In this document: one piece after another, positions 16,663 to 25,686 of the stretch
Layout: every line of letters begins with the position of its first letter
Numbering within the stretch: the first letter of the stretch is position 1
DNA from: an uncultured Persicobacter sp.
GTDB lineage: Bacteria; Bacteroidota; Bacteroidia; Cytophagales; Cyclobacteriaceae
Direction of reading: 5' to 3'
Length of the DNA stretch: 64,000 nt
NCBI GenBank assembly: GCA_947498325.1
Contig: CANMKE010000023.1
Location: 20,397-84,396 of the forward strand
The notes under the pieces: model-generated
Seen by the model: only the letters and a program-made list of their open reading frames with translations
The model's database searches: none
Told to the model about the DNA's origin: nothing
Position numbers and translations under genes: made by a program

Positions 16663-19602
16663 TCAATACCTTGGGTCCGCCTTTTGCGGTAGCTTCACCA
16701 TCTTTTCCACCTCCACGGTTGGGAATCCAAACTCAACCACGACTTTTCCCTTGATCAAATAACAACCCCGCCCCTGAAAAGGACTATGCTGAAGACTTGG
16801 GGGAAAGTGGCAACTATCAAAAAAATACCCCCAGGCATCAATAAAAGAGCCAAAATTCATGATCTCTCCCTTTACCGTGCGCACAGGTTTTCGCGTGATG
16901 TAATAGCCAAGCATCCTGACCGTCTGCCCCTGATATTTAACCAGGTCAATGGCAGGGAAGTCTCCGCGAAAGGAAGTGCGCAAAATATCAAAAGGGCTTG
17001 AGAGGGGGAAGCCCAGCAGATCAAGCTGTTCAAAAAAGCCCTCATTGCCTTCCTGCTCAAGTGTGGGCAACTCATATTTTTGCTCTTGTGCCATTTCCGA
17101 GGCAAACAAAAGTCCTGTTGCCACTTTGGGTTTGTTGGGGCGCAGACAAAGCCCTTTTTTCCACTGTAATTGCTGAGGGCTGTGGCCCGTAAAGCGAAAG
17201 GCGTCAATCCTGATGAGCAACTCCAGTTGTTCACGGCCAATGGCAACTCGGCTGGTAAAATCCGCGAGGCTCCTGAAAGGCCCTTTTTGCTCCCGCTCCG
17301 TTATTATTTCCTGAATGAGTTTTTGATTGATGCTCTTGATATGCACAAAGCCGATGTAAATATCCTTCTGCCGAATACTGGTCAGCCATGAACTCCGATT
17401 AATACAGGGCGCGTGAATATTCGCCCCTGCAAGTCGGGCTTCGTGCAGGTAAAGTTCCGCAAAATAAAATCCTCCAAAATTATTGATCACGGCTACCATA
17501 AACTCCAGCGGATAGTAAGTTTTCAGAAAAAGGCTTTGGTAACTTTCTACTGCAAAACTCGCCGAATGCGCTTTGCAAAAAGAGTAGCCCGAAAAGCTTT
17601 CCATCTGTCGCCAGACTTCTTCAGAAAGCGCCCGAGCATGCCCACGTGCCTGGCAATTGGCAAAAAACTGATCTTGAAGTTCCTGAAAGGCCGTTTTACT
17701 TCTTGTCTTTCCGCTCATTGCACGACGTAAAATATCGGCTTCATCAAGGGAAATCCCTGCAAAATGATGGGCAATCTTGATCACATCTTCCTGATAGACC
17801 ATCACGCCATAGGTTTCTCCAAGGTGCTCCTCAAACACAGGGTGTAAATATTGCACTTTCTCAGGATGGTGTGCCCGTTCAATATAGGTTTTCATCATGC
17901 CACTTTTTGCAACCCCAGGCCGAATGATTGATGAGGCAGCAACAAGCGACACATAATTATCGCAAGATAATTTTTGCAGCAATTGGCGCATCGCAGGCGA
18001 TTCAATATAAAAGCAACCAATCGTTTTGCCAATTCTCAGGTTATGTTTAATCCGTTCATCCTTTTTAAAGGATTGAATGTCATGAACATCAATACTCACC
18101 CCCAGATTTTCCTGCACCAGCTTTACACATTCTTTGATATGCCCAAGCCCCCTTTGGCTGAGGACATCAAACTTATAATATCCGATATCTTCCGCCACAT
18201 GCATGTCGAAATGAACAATAGGAAAACCCTTTGGCATCTGGAGCAATGGCGTACAGCAAGTAATGGGTGCTTCTGAAATCAGTACCCCACCAGCATGTAT
18301 GGAAAGGTGGTTGGGAATTCCCTGAAGCCGCTGGGCATACCGGTAAATTTTCCGAGCCATTTCATGATGCTTTTTAGACTTGTTGGGTTCATCAATCATA
18401 CAGTCGATATCCCCTTTTGGCAGGCCAAAAACCTTTCCTAATTCCCTGATCAGCGATTTTGCCTTAAAGGTATTGTAGCAGGCCATCAGAGCGACATGGT
18501 CTTTGCCGTACCTTTTAAAAAGATAGTCAAGTATTTGATCCCTTTCGTCCCAGCTGAAATCAATATCAAAATCTGGCGGTGAACTCCGATAGGGGTTAAT
18601 AAACCGTTCGAAATATAAATTCAGCTCCACAGGATCAACATCGGTAATTTTCAGGCAGTAAGCAACGATCGAGTTTGCCCCCGATCCTCGTCCTACATGA
18701 TAAAAACCACAATTCCCTGCATAGCGAAGCATATCCCAGGTAATAAGGAAATAAGCGCCCATTTTCAGCTGTTCGATTACCCGCAGTTCTTTTTCTACAC
18801 GGGCACGGGCATAGCGGTCGTTTTTTGAATACCGATAAGCAAAACCATCATAGGTCAGTTTCCGCAACAGGGCCATGTCGTCTTTGTCGGAGCAAGTATA
18901 AAATCGTTTGTTGCGAGGTTTTTCTAAATCAAAATGAAGGGTACACATCGACAATAATTCCTGACTTTGCTGTACCACATCAGGCATGCTTGCATAGTAT
19001 TCAATATAGTCTTTTTTCGGTATTGGAAATGCTGACGTTGTGGCAATTCGGCTTTTGTCAAGTTTGCTTAGCAGCACATTCTGATCAATGGCGCAAAGCA
19101 GGCGGTGAAGCTGACGGTCTTTCGGTGCCGAGAAAGTAATGGGCAGCCCCATCAGTAAATGTTCTCGGTAGGGATGCAGGTGTTTAAGGCTTGGCCATCG
19201 GTGGACTTGCTCTGGCGGAAAGCTGATAAATTCATTGGCCGTGAGCGCACGTTCGGGCAGGTTATTCATCGGGAAAATGACCAGTACCTCCTCATGAAAT
19301 AATGGGGGGAATAAGTTGCAGTGCTGGTGGGCGGTGAGGTGTTCGTTGATAATCCGGAAACCCGTGGCCGATTTCGCGACGGCAGTATATTGCCACTGTC
19401 CGTTACGGCGGAATTCTATACCGACATTCATTTTCAGCCCTTGTTTCAGGGCTTCCCGATATACCTCAAAAACCGCTGAAGTATTGTTGATATCGGTGAG
19501 CACAAAAGAGGTGTAGCCTTTGGCCTTAAGTTCCTGTACCAGCATTTCGGGGGAAAGCAGGCCATAGCGAAAGCTGAAAAAAGTATGACAATGAAAAAGC
19601 AA
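16663..19602 (-). CDS. dnaE2: DnaE-type DNA polymerase III alpha, likely error-prone
   Basis: 979 residues. The N-terminal PHP domain begins at once (HCHTFFSFRYGLLSPEML), the polymerase active-site motif is PDFDIDFSWDERD, helix-hairpin-helix DNA binding follows, and an OB-fold (LGYYITRKPVRTVKGEI) closes the C-terminus. It is shorter than replicative DnaE and lies downstream of a Y-family polymerase, the arrangement of DnaE2/ImuC-like translesion synthesis units. Start: TTG at 19602 is the only start that places the PHP domain at the N-terminus; no in-frame ATG precedes it. The symbol is given for the class and not as a proven orthologue. Transcribed after dinB with 85 bases between the genes. 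Confidence 0.85.
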   Translation of the reverse strand: MLFHCHTFFSFRYGLLSPEMLVQELKAKGYTSFVLTDINNTSAVFEVYREALKQGLKMNVGIEFRRNGQWQYTAVAKSATGFRIINEHLTAHQHCNLFPPLFHEEVLVIFPMNNLPERALTANEFISFPPEQVHRWPSLKHLHPYREHLLMGLPITFSAPKDRQLHRLLCAIDQNVLLSKLDKSRIATTSAFPIPKKDYIEYYASMPDVVQQSQELLSMCTLHFDLEKPRNKRFYTCSDKDDMALLRKLTYDGFAYRYSKNDRYARARVEKELRVIEQLKMGAYFLITWDMLRYAGNCGFYHVGRGSGANSIVAYCLKITDVDPVELNLYFERFINPYRSSPPDFDIDFSWDERDQILDYLFKRYGKDHVALMACYNTFKAKSLIRELGKVFGLPKGDIDCMIDEPNKSKKHHEMARKIYRYAQRLQGIPNHLSIHAGGVLISEAPITCCTPLLQMPKGFPIVHFDMHVAEDIGYYKFDVLSQRGLGHIKECVKLVQENLGVSIDVHDIQSFKKDERIKHNLRIGKTIGCFYIESPAMRQLLQKLSCDNYVSLVAASSIIRPGVAKSGMMKTYIERAHHPEKVQYLHPVFEEHLGETYGVMVYQEDVIKIAHHFAGISLDEADILRRAMSGKTRSKTAFQELQDQFFANCQARGHARALSEEVWRQMESFSGYSFCKAHSASFAVESYQSLFLKTYYPLEFMVAVINNFGGFYFAELYLHEARLAGANIHAPCINRSSWLTSIRQKDIYIGFVHIKSINQKLIQEIITEREQKGPFRSLADFTSRVAIGREQLELLIRIDAFRFTGHSPQQLQWKKGLCLRPNKPKVATGLLFASEMAQEQKYELPTLEQEGNEGFFEQLDLLGFPLSSPFDILRTSFRGDFPAIDLVKYQGQTVRMLGYYITRKPVRTVKGEIMNFGSFIDAWGYFFDSCHFPPSLQHSPFQGRGCYLIKGKVVVEFGFPTVEVEKMVKLPQKADPRY

Positions 19603-19687
19603 AGCGGTGAAATTTTGGGGTGAACGATTTTTATAGGCAATGGGAGATTTGGGATTTTGAGCAGATGTTGAGCAATACGGAAGGGAA

Positions 19688-20839
19688 TTACATGCGCGCC
19701 TTACTCAGACTCACGGCCCTGCGTACAACTTGCTCCCCGTATTTCTGGCGGAGCAAATCTTTAGCTTCATGCAAGCGCAAGGATTTGGTGTTGTCCTCAA
19801 AAAGGTCGATCTGGAAACTTCCCTGTACCAAATGGCTGAAGCGGATGCCGATCAGCCTGACGAGCACTCGGCGGTCGTGCAGCTGATCAAAAATCCCTTT
19901 GGCAATGCGTATCAGGACATCCTCATGGGAAGTGTAGGCGATGCGTTGCTGTTTGCTGACGGTATTGAAGTCCGAATAGCGGATTTTTACCGTAATGCAT
20001 CCGGTCAGTTTTTTCTGTTTCCGAAGTTCATAAGCGAGGTCTTCGGTCATGCTGACCAACTTCGATTTGAGGTATTCCACATCAATGGTGTCGTGCTGAA
20101 AAGTTTGCTCTTTCGAGGCTGATTTTTGTTCGCTGTAAGGCGTAACGAGGCTGTGGTCAATGGCATGTGATTTTTGGTGGAGTACAATGCCCGACCGCCC
20201 GAACTCACGCTCAAGTAATGGCCGTGGAATTTGTTGCAGGGTACTGATGGTCCGGACGCCCATCGCTGAAAGCGTCTGATAGGTTTTTTGCCCTACCATC
20301 GGGATTTTCCGAACCGACAAAGGGGAAATAAAAGCCTTCTCGTGCCCAACAGGTACACGGATTGCACCGTTGGGTTTGCCTTCATTTGTGCCCATTTTAG
20401 CAATCAGTTTATTAACCGACAGCCCAAAGGAAATCGGCAGCCCACTTTCCTTGATCACCTTTTGGCGAAGCTCCACCGCCCATTGGTGGCAACCATAAAA
20501 GCGATCCATGCCGGTCAGGTCTACATAAAACTCATCAATCGAAGCCTTTTCAAACAAAGGAACATGATCAGCAATAATTTCTGTAACCAAGCGGGAATGC
20601 TGACTGTACTGTTCCATATCTCCTGAAAGAATTGTCGCGTGAGGGCAAAGCATTTTCGCCATGCGGATGGGCATTGCTGATTTTACACCGAACTGCCGGG
20701 CTTCGTAGCTGCATGAGGCCACGACCCCCCGGTTGGATTTTCCTCCAATAATGAGCGGAATATTATTCAGTTCACTATTTCTCAGCCGTTCTACGGAAAC
20801 AAAGAAACTGTCCAAATCCATGTGTAATATTGAGTTCAT
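19688..20839 (-). CDS. dinB: DNA polymerase IV (Y-family)
   Basis: 383 residues. It opens with HMDLDSFFVSVE (first metal-binding Asp) and has the catalytic pair ASIDEFYVD, the fingers/palm motifs GVVASCSYEARQFGVKSAMP and an HhH motif, followed by the little-finger domain. Near the C-terminus QIDLF matches the sliding-clamp binding consensus QxxLF. It performs error-prone bypass of DNA lesions. It heads an operon with the DnaE-type polymerase. An inverted repeat 23-45 bases upstream is a good operator candidate. Confidence 0.95.
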   Translation of the reverse strand: MNSILHMDLDSFFVSVERLRNSELNNIPLIIGGKSNRGVVASCSYEARQFGVKSAMPIRMAKMLCPHATILSGDMEQYSQHSRLVTEIIADHVPLFEKASIDEFYVDLTGMDRFYGCHQWAVELRQKVIKESGLPISFGLSVNKLIAKMGTNEGKPNGAIRVPVGHEKAFISPLSVRKIPMVGQKTYQTLSAMGVRTISTLQQIPRPLLEREFGRSGIVLHQKSHAIDHSLVTPYSEQKSASKEQTFQHDTIDVEYLKSKLVSMTEDLAYELRKQKKLTGCITVKIRYSDFNTVSKQQRIAYTSHEDVLIRIAKGIFDQLHDRRVLVRLIGIRFSHLVQGSFQIDLFEDNTKSLRLHEAKDLLRQKYGEQVVRRAVSLSKARM

Positions 20840-20861
20840 ATATTTTTTTGTTGCAATAAAA

Positions 20862-20884
20862 GTGAATTTAGGCGACTAATTCAC
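20862..20884. promoter_or_regulatory. Inverted repeat upstream of dinB
   Basis: GTGAATT (20862-20868) and AATTCAC (20878-20884) form a perfect 7-bp inverted repeat with a 9-base spacer, placed 23 bases before the dinB start on the minus strand. The position fits a damage-response operator, though it does not match a LexA box I know. Confidence 0.4.
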
Positions 20885-21083
20885 CTTTGTTGGGGCGGTA
20901 TATGATACAAATATAGGCTTGTTGCGTGGATTAATGCTAATTTTCGGGCGGATATGTTTCAAAAACACGTCGTAAATACCGCCATTCCCATGGGTGAATT
21001 TCTGCTGACTGAAAGGTTGAAAGGTATATTTCCAAGTCGGAAATGATAGCAGAAGGGGATATTTTCATTCCATGAAATGGGAT

Positions 21084-21121
21084 AAAAAAGCCACAAAGCA
21101 TCTATTATTGCTTTGTGGCTT
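21084..21121 (-). terminator. Terminator of the decarboxylase gene (minus strand)
   Basis: A perfect 12-bp stem (AAGCCACAAAGC 21088-21099 with GCTTTGTGGCTT 21110-21121) and a 10-base loop. Read on the minus strand it is followed by six T residues. It separates the decarboxylase gene from the dinB operon. Confidence 0.9.
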
Positions 21122-21173
21122 ATGTTCAGTGAAAGCACTGAAGGGTTATTTCTGCTTACTGATGCGGCGAATG

Positions 21174-22400
21174 TTAAACACGCTTTAAGTCTTCAACCAA
21201 TGGCATCAGTTTTTCAATTGTTACGTGTTCCATCACGACAACTTTGTACCATTTTGGGGCGTGGTGTGAATCGGGTACCAGGCTGTAACGGTGGGCAATG
21301 GCTGGCGTGAGGTGTTTCGACTTGATGGTTACGATGTTTGATTTCGGGTGGCGGAAATAGTCAATATCAAGCGCATCCAATTCCTTACAAAGCCATTCGG
21401 TACGTTTCTGAAGAATAAAAATCTTTTCGTACCAGCCATAAGGTCCATATTTGGACAAAATCATCCATACCGAAATCGCATTGGCGCCGGAACGGCTCCC
21501 AATCAGTGTGCAATCCTCACCTTCCACATAGCTGGCCTCCTGGGTAGTGGCGTAGTTCATCAGCCCTTTGCGCGCAAGAAAAATTCCCGTGCCATAAGGG
21601 GCCTGCGCCATTTTGTGGGCATCGAGCGTAATCGAGGAAACGTCTGGGTGATTAAAGCCCATCTGAAATTCATTTTCAGAAAAAGGGTAATAAAATCCGC
21701 CATAGGCGCCGTCAATATGTAATTTAAAGTGGAGGTTGCGGGTTTTGAGTACCTCAAGGTAGGTGTCGATACTGTCCACCGAGCCAAACATCGTGGTCAT
21801 CATATTGGCCACAATAATGAAGAAACGCTTGCCCTGGCGTTGCTGTTCATCAATGCAGGCTTCCACCGTTTTTTTACTGATGCTTCGGCTGTTTTCATCT
21901 ACCTCAACTTTGGCGACATCGAGGGCCAGAATGTTCCCCGCCTTATCCATCGAATAATGGTTGTCGGCACTGGTGATAATCACGATTTCCTCGCGCTTCG
22001 CTTGTTGTGTTTGCTGAAAGAAATTGCGGTAAATCCAGATCGCCTGCATATTGGCCTCTGTACCTCCGGAAGCCACATAGCCATCGTGTTCCCCTTTTTT
22101 TCCTTTGCAAATATCTACCGCACAGATTTCGATCAATTCTTTTTCGAGCTGATGGGTGCCGGCGAAAAATGACTCCGACTTGCCGATCGTATGACACCCA
22201 ATATGGTTGGGGTTATGCAGCATGGTCGAAAGAAAGGGAGCATCTTTAAGAAAGGGGGCATCGTGGTTGAAAACCTTCTCGTCAAGGTAGGAGCCCGGAA
22301 CACCTAAAATATTTTCTTCCAGATAATTGGTGTTTTCCGCCAAGGCCTTGAATACGGTTTCCTTGATCTCGTCATCTGTTCGTTTGCGCCAAAATTCCAT
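21174..22400 (-). CDS. PLP-dependent group II-type decarboxylase
   Basis: 408 residues. The phosphate-contact region is GYVASGGTEANMQAIWIYRN, the cofactor Asp region is HIDGAYGGFYYPF, and the Schiff-base lysine is in LDAHKMAQAPYGTG (Lys263). This is the pyridoxal-dependent decarboxylase family of histidine, tyrosine and glutamate/aspartate decarboxylases; the short length and HNPNHIGCHTIGKSE start recall histidine-decarboxylase-like and archaeal MfnA-like members. The exact substrate amino acid cannot be read from sequence. No transporter gene lies beside it. A repeated hairpin-RNA element ends about 115 bases upstream on the same strand. Confidence 0.85.
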   Translation of the reverse strand: MEFWRKRTDDEIKETVFKALAENTNYLEENILGVPGSYLDEKVFNHDAPFLKDAPFLSTMLHNPNHIGCHTIGKSESFFAGTHQLEKELIEICAVDICKGKKGEHDGYVASGGTEANMQAIWIYRNFFQQTQQAKREEIVIITSADNHYSMDKAGNILALDVAKVEVDENSRSISKKTVEACIDEQQRQGKRFFIIVANMMTTMFGSVDSIDTYLEVLKTRNLHFKLHIDGAYGGFYYPFSENEFQMGFNHPDVSSITLDAHKMAQAPYGTGIFLARKGLMNYATTQEASYVEGEDCTLIGSRSGANAISVWMILSKYGPYGWYEKIFILQKRTEWLCKELDALDIDYFRHPKSNIVTIKSKHLTPAIAHRYSLVPDSHHAPKWYKVVVMEHVTIEKLMPLVEDLKRV

Positions 22401-22515
22401 TGCAGTAAAAAAAGTTGAGTGATAATTTCACTGCAAAGGTACAAAATCCTCCTCTCATTACCTCAAAAGTATTTTTTGTCGGGGACAACCTGCATGAAGT
22501 AGCCACTGAAAAAAA

Positions 22516-22707
22516 GGCATAAAAAAAAGCTCGGGAACCACTCCGAGCTTCAAACTAATACCAACTATAACCTATGAACCACTATGATTATACTTTTTCA
22601 GAATAGGGACGTCAAAAGTAAAAAGAAGGGAGCTGAACCGAGCGGTTGAGCTCCCTTTCTACCCAACATCAACCTATGCTAATAGTTAGGCAAAGCCTGT
22701 GCCAAAA
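22516..22707 (-). ncRNA. Hairpin-RNA repeat copy A (two modules)
   Basis: A 192-base element repeated with one base difference at 25687-25878. Read on the minus strand it holds two modules of the same plan: a leader CATAGGTTGATGTTGG (or CATAGGTTATAGTTGG), then a strong hairpin, then a T tract. Module 1 has stem GGGAGCT/AGCTCCC capped by AACC-GCTC-GGTT; module 2 has stem AAGCTCGG/CCGAGCTT followed by eight T residues. The form fits tandem small RNAs with intrinsic terminators, or a leader ahead of the decarboxylase gene, whose start lies about 115 bases further on. Confidence 0.5.
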
Positions 22708-23027
22708 GGTTTTTTGAAGCGGGATTTTTAAGATTTTTTTTGAGGGGGAATCTGTTTTTTATGTAAAAGTTCCTGAGCAATAAAATAGGTATAGTTTATT
22801 ATCTTTAACCGATATAATACTACCTTGTAATAACAACTTTTATAGGTTTCAACATCGTGCGTATTTAAAAATTATCCACCCCAGAGCGAATTCAGAATAT
22901 TGGAATTGATATGGAATTATTTTTCGACTGTTATGCTTAACAGATCCCTTTATCGCCGCTGAAGTACGCTAAATTTTTATCATTAATTTTTAAGGTTTAA
23001 ATACGCCCTAATATTTTTCTGTTTGTT
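22708..23027. other. 320-base gap before the Lgt-like gene
   Basis: AT-rich, without a credible ORF. It must contain the promoter of the Lgt-like/radical SAM unit on the plus strand and that of the hairpin RNAs on the minus strand, but no match to the phylum promoter (TTTG...TAnnTTTG) is convincing. Confidence 0.4.
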
Positions 23028-23774
23028 TTGAGATTACCTTTTGAGTACCATATTTTAGGTTGGCCACTGAATATTCATTTGATCCTCGAGTATCTTGCCT
23101 TCTTTATAGGCTTCAGATATTACCGGTATCTTCAGCGGTCGGCCGTTGATAAAATCAGTTCATACCACCGCCTGGTCATTATCCTCGGCGCAATAATCGG
23201 CGCCTATTTCGGGTCGAGGTTTTTTGGCTACCTTGAGAATCCCATTGTTGATTTCGCCAACACCGACCTGATGACCCTGCTGAACACCAAGACCATCATG
23301 GGTGGATTGTTTGGTGGCGTAATTGGGGTGGAACTGGCAAAATATCAAATCGGGGAGCAACATTCTTCGGGAGATTTATTCACCCTGCCGATTATCCTGG
23401 GTATTTTTATAGGGCGAATCGGTTGTTTTCTCAGCGGTACCCATGAGTTTACCTACGGCACAGAAACCGATATTTTATTTGGAATGAACCTCGGCGATGG
23501 CCTGATGCGCCACCCGATTATGCTTTATGAACTGTGCTTTCTGATCGTGCTGTTTGTATGGCTGCACTGGCGAAAGGAAAGGCTGGCCCGCCACCAGGAT
23601 GGTTTGCTGTTTGCACTGTTTATGTTAGCCTACTTCGGCTTCCGGTTCCTGATGGAATTCCTCAAGCCGAATGTGTTTTTTGTTTTAGGCCTGAGTAGCA
23701 TTCAGTGGTTATGCGTACTCTGTTGGGCCTATTATTTTTTGACGATTAAAAGACGACAATATTATGCCCGTTAG
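23028..23774 (+). CDS. Lgt-like (prolipoprotein diacylglyceryl transferase family) protein
   Basis: 248 residues, about seven transmembrane helices. Family landmarks include FGSRFFGYLE, IGRIGCFLSGTHEFTYG (matching the GRIGNFINGE-type Lgt signature with changes), RHPIMLYE and LGLSSIQWL. Lgt transfers diacylglyceryl from phosphatidylglycerol to prolipoproteins, but this divergent branch and its tie to a radical SAM gene point to another lipid-related acceptor or reaction (inference). Start is a TTG, giving the usual short N-terminus MRLPFEYHILG. Its stop overlaps the start of the radical SAM gene by 11 bases, so the two are translationally coupled. Confidence 0.8.
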   Translation: MRLPFEYHILGWPLNIHLILEYLAFFIGFRYYRYLQRSAVDKISSYHRLVIILGAIIGAYFGSRFFGYLENPIVDFANTDLMTLLNTKTIMGGLFGGVIGVELAKYQIGEQHSSGDLFTLPIILGIFIGRIGCFLSGTHEFTYGTETDILFGMNLGDGLMRHPIMLYELCFLIVLFVWLHWRKERLARHQDGLLFALFMLAYFGFRFLMEFLKPNVFFVLGLSSIQWLCVLCWAYYFLTIKRRQYYAR

Positions 23775-25158
23775 AAATTATACCTATTACGACCATACCA
23801 TCAGCCTTTGTCCTGAATGCCTGAAGCGCATAGATGCGAAAATCGTTTTCGAAGATGAAAAGGTGTTTATGCTGAAGCGTTGCCCGGAACATGGCCGGAC
23901 GAAAGTGCTGATTGCTGATGATATTGATTATTATAAGAATATCAGGAATTACAATAAACCTTCCGATATTCCTTATCGGTTTAATGCAAAAACCCATTAC
24001 GGTTGCCCTTACGATTGTGGCCTCTGCCCTGACCACGAGCAACACTCCTGCCTGACGGTAGTAGAAATCACCGACCGCTGTAACCTGACTTGCCCAACCT
24101 GCTATGCTGGCTCCTCGCCTACAGCCGGAAGGCACCGGACTTTTGAGGAGGTGCGGAAAATGCTCGACGTGGTGGTGGAAAATGAAAAGGAGCCCGATGT
24201 GGTGCAGATTAGTGGCGGTGAACCCACCTTGCATCCGCAGTTATTTGAAATTCTGGATTACGCGAAAAGTTTACCGATCAAGCACCTGATGATCAATACC
24301 AATGGTATTCGGATTGCACAGGAGCCGGAATTTGTGGCGCGCCTGAAATCGTATATGCCCGATTTTGAGGTTTACCTGCAGTTTGATTCTTTTGAGGATC
24401 AGGCCTTGCAGAAAATGAGGGGCGCATCACTTGCCAAGATCAGGGAACAGGCGATGGCGGCACTGAACAGGCACAATTTATCTACCACGCTTGTGGTTAC
24501 ACTTGAAAAGGGACTCAATGATCACGAGCTCGGCAAAGTGATTGACTATGGCCTTCAGCAGCGATGCGTGCGTGGGGTTACTTTTCAGCCTACGCAATCC
24601 GCCGGCCGGCTGGAAAATTTCAGTCAGGAGAAAAACAGGATGACCCTCACAGAGGTAAGGCGCAAGCTGCTCGAACAGGCCCGTATTTTTGAACCTGCAG
24701 ATATTATTCCCGTCCCTTGCAATCCTGATGCACTGGCCATGGGTTATGTCTTTAAATCTGAATGGGGGAATTATCCGCTGACGCGCTATATTGATCCTTC
24801 GGACCTGTTGGACAACAGTAAAAATACCATTGTTTTTGAGGGGGACGAGGTGCTGCAAAATCGAATGGTTGAGGTCTTCAGTACAGGTATTTCCGTTGAT
24901 CGCGTTAGTTCAAAATTCAAGGATTTGTTATGTTGCTTGCCTGCCGTGCAAACTTCAACCTATGGCTACGACAATGTTTTCCGGGTCATTATCATGGATT
25001 TTGTTGATGCCCATAATTTCGATGTTCGGGCAATAAAGAAGTCGTGTGTGCATATTGTCAATAAGGACAATCAGATTATTCCTTTTGAAACGATGAACAT
25101 CCTTTACCGCGACGAGCTTGCTGAACAGTTAAAAAACCTTCAATCCCAATACGAATGA
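23764..25158 (+). CDS. Radical SAM enzyme resembling tetraether lipid synthase
   Basis: 464 residues. The radical SAM cluster motif is CNLTCPTC (Cys106, Cys110, Cys113), with the SAM-binding GGEPT further on. The N-terminus has a rubredoxin-like pair of cysteine knuckles (CPEC at 16-19; CPEHG at 40-44), then CPYDCGLC (81-88) and Cys96. This pattern is that of the archaeal MJ0619/Tes family, whose studied member joins lipid tails through C-C bond formation and carries a mononuclear iron and several Fe-S clusters. The tie to an Lgt-like protein supports a membrane-lipid substrate, but the reaction here is inferred. Sits between the Lgt-like gene and a tiny membrane protein, overlapping both. 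Confidence 0.85.
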   Translation: MPVRNYTYYDHTISLCPECLKRIDAKIVFEDEKVFMLKRCPEHGRTKVLIADDIDYYKNIRNYNKPSDIPYRFNAKTHYGCPYDCGLCPDHEQHSCLTVVEITDRCNLTCPTCYAGSSPTAGRHRTFEEVRKMLDVVVENEKEPDVVQISGGEPTLHPQLFEILDYAKSLPIKHLMINTNGIRIAQEPEFVARLKSYMPDFEVYLQFDSFEDQALQKMRGASLAKIREQAMAALNRHNLSTTLVVTLEKGLNDHELGKVIDYGLQQRCVRGVTFQPTQSAGRLENFSQEKNRMTLTEVRRKLLEQARIFEPADIIPVPCNPDALAMGYVFKSEWGNYPLTRYIDPSDLLDNSKNTIVFEGDEVLQNRMVEVFSTGISVDRVSSKFKDLLCCLPAVQTSTYGYDNVFRVIIMDFVDAHNFDVRAIKKSCVHIVNKDNQIIPFETMNILYRDELAEQLKNLQSQYE

Positions 25159-25334
25159 ACTACCTTGTTTTAATTATCCTGATTTATATCTTCTGCCATA
25201 TTCCTGCAATAGTATTGCTGATTTTGGGTTTTAAGGCGCGTCAGGACAAACCATCTCGGGCGATGAAGTACTTCATCTTTGCAGCGATTTATTTCGTGAT
25301 TGGAACGGGGATATGTGGAAGCCTGTTATCCTGA
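25155..25334 (+). CDS. 59-residue two-helix membrane protein
   Basis: ATG overlaps the radical SAM stop codon (ATGA), a sign of translational coupling. The product MNYLVLIILIYIFCHIPAIV... has two hydrophobic helices (about 2-25 and 38-57) joined by a basic loop (KARQDKPSRAMK). No family recognised. Its coupling suggests a membrane partner or anchor for the lipid enzymes upstream. Confidence 0.7.
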   Translation: MNYLVLIILIYIFCHIPAIVLLILGFKARQDKPSRAMKYFIFAAIYFVIGTGICGSLLS

Positions 25335-25381
25335 TCTTTAATGGATTTAAATATAATTATTCCGACAAAGACTGTTGCGTA

Positions 25382-25470
25382 ACAAAAAAAGAAGGGTAAC
25401 GAACCGAGCGGTTCATTACCCTTTCTACCCAACATCAACCTATGTTAGTTATTAATCAAAGGTTGTGCCG
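25382..25470 (-). ncRNA. Hairpin-RNA repeat copy C (one module)
   Basis: Read on the minus strand it has the leader CATAGGTTGATGTTGG and AGAAAGGG, then the stem GGGTAA/TTACCC capped by GAACC-GCTC-GGTTC, then a T-rich tail. Compared with copies A and B, the outer stem sequence has changed on both arms while pairing is kept, which supports a real RNA stem. Upstream it shares GGCACA..CTTTG with the other copies. Confidence 0.5.
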
Positions 25471-25686
25471 AAAATCAATGACGGTATTGGCGTTTATCAA
25501 AAGCGAAGTATTAATACTGAAAATTGATATTGTCGTGGTTTTTGCAAACAGGTCTTCATGAAAATAGCACCGAGAAAGAGACGGAGTACTGATGATAAGC
25601 TGTGAGCTCGGAAAGCGCATGAAAAATAATCACAACTTGTGGTATCGTATATAATAGGGCTGTAAGAGCATATTTCCCTGTTTTTG

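Noticed and set aside
22561..22610. Short peptide starting ATGAACCACTATG on the plus strand of the repeat
   Set aside because: Only about ten codons, and the conserved hairpins and T tracts read on the other strand.
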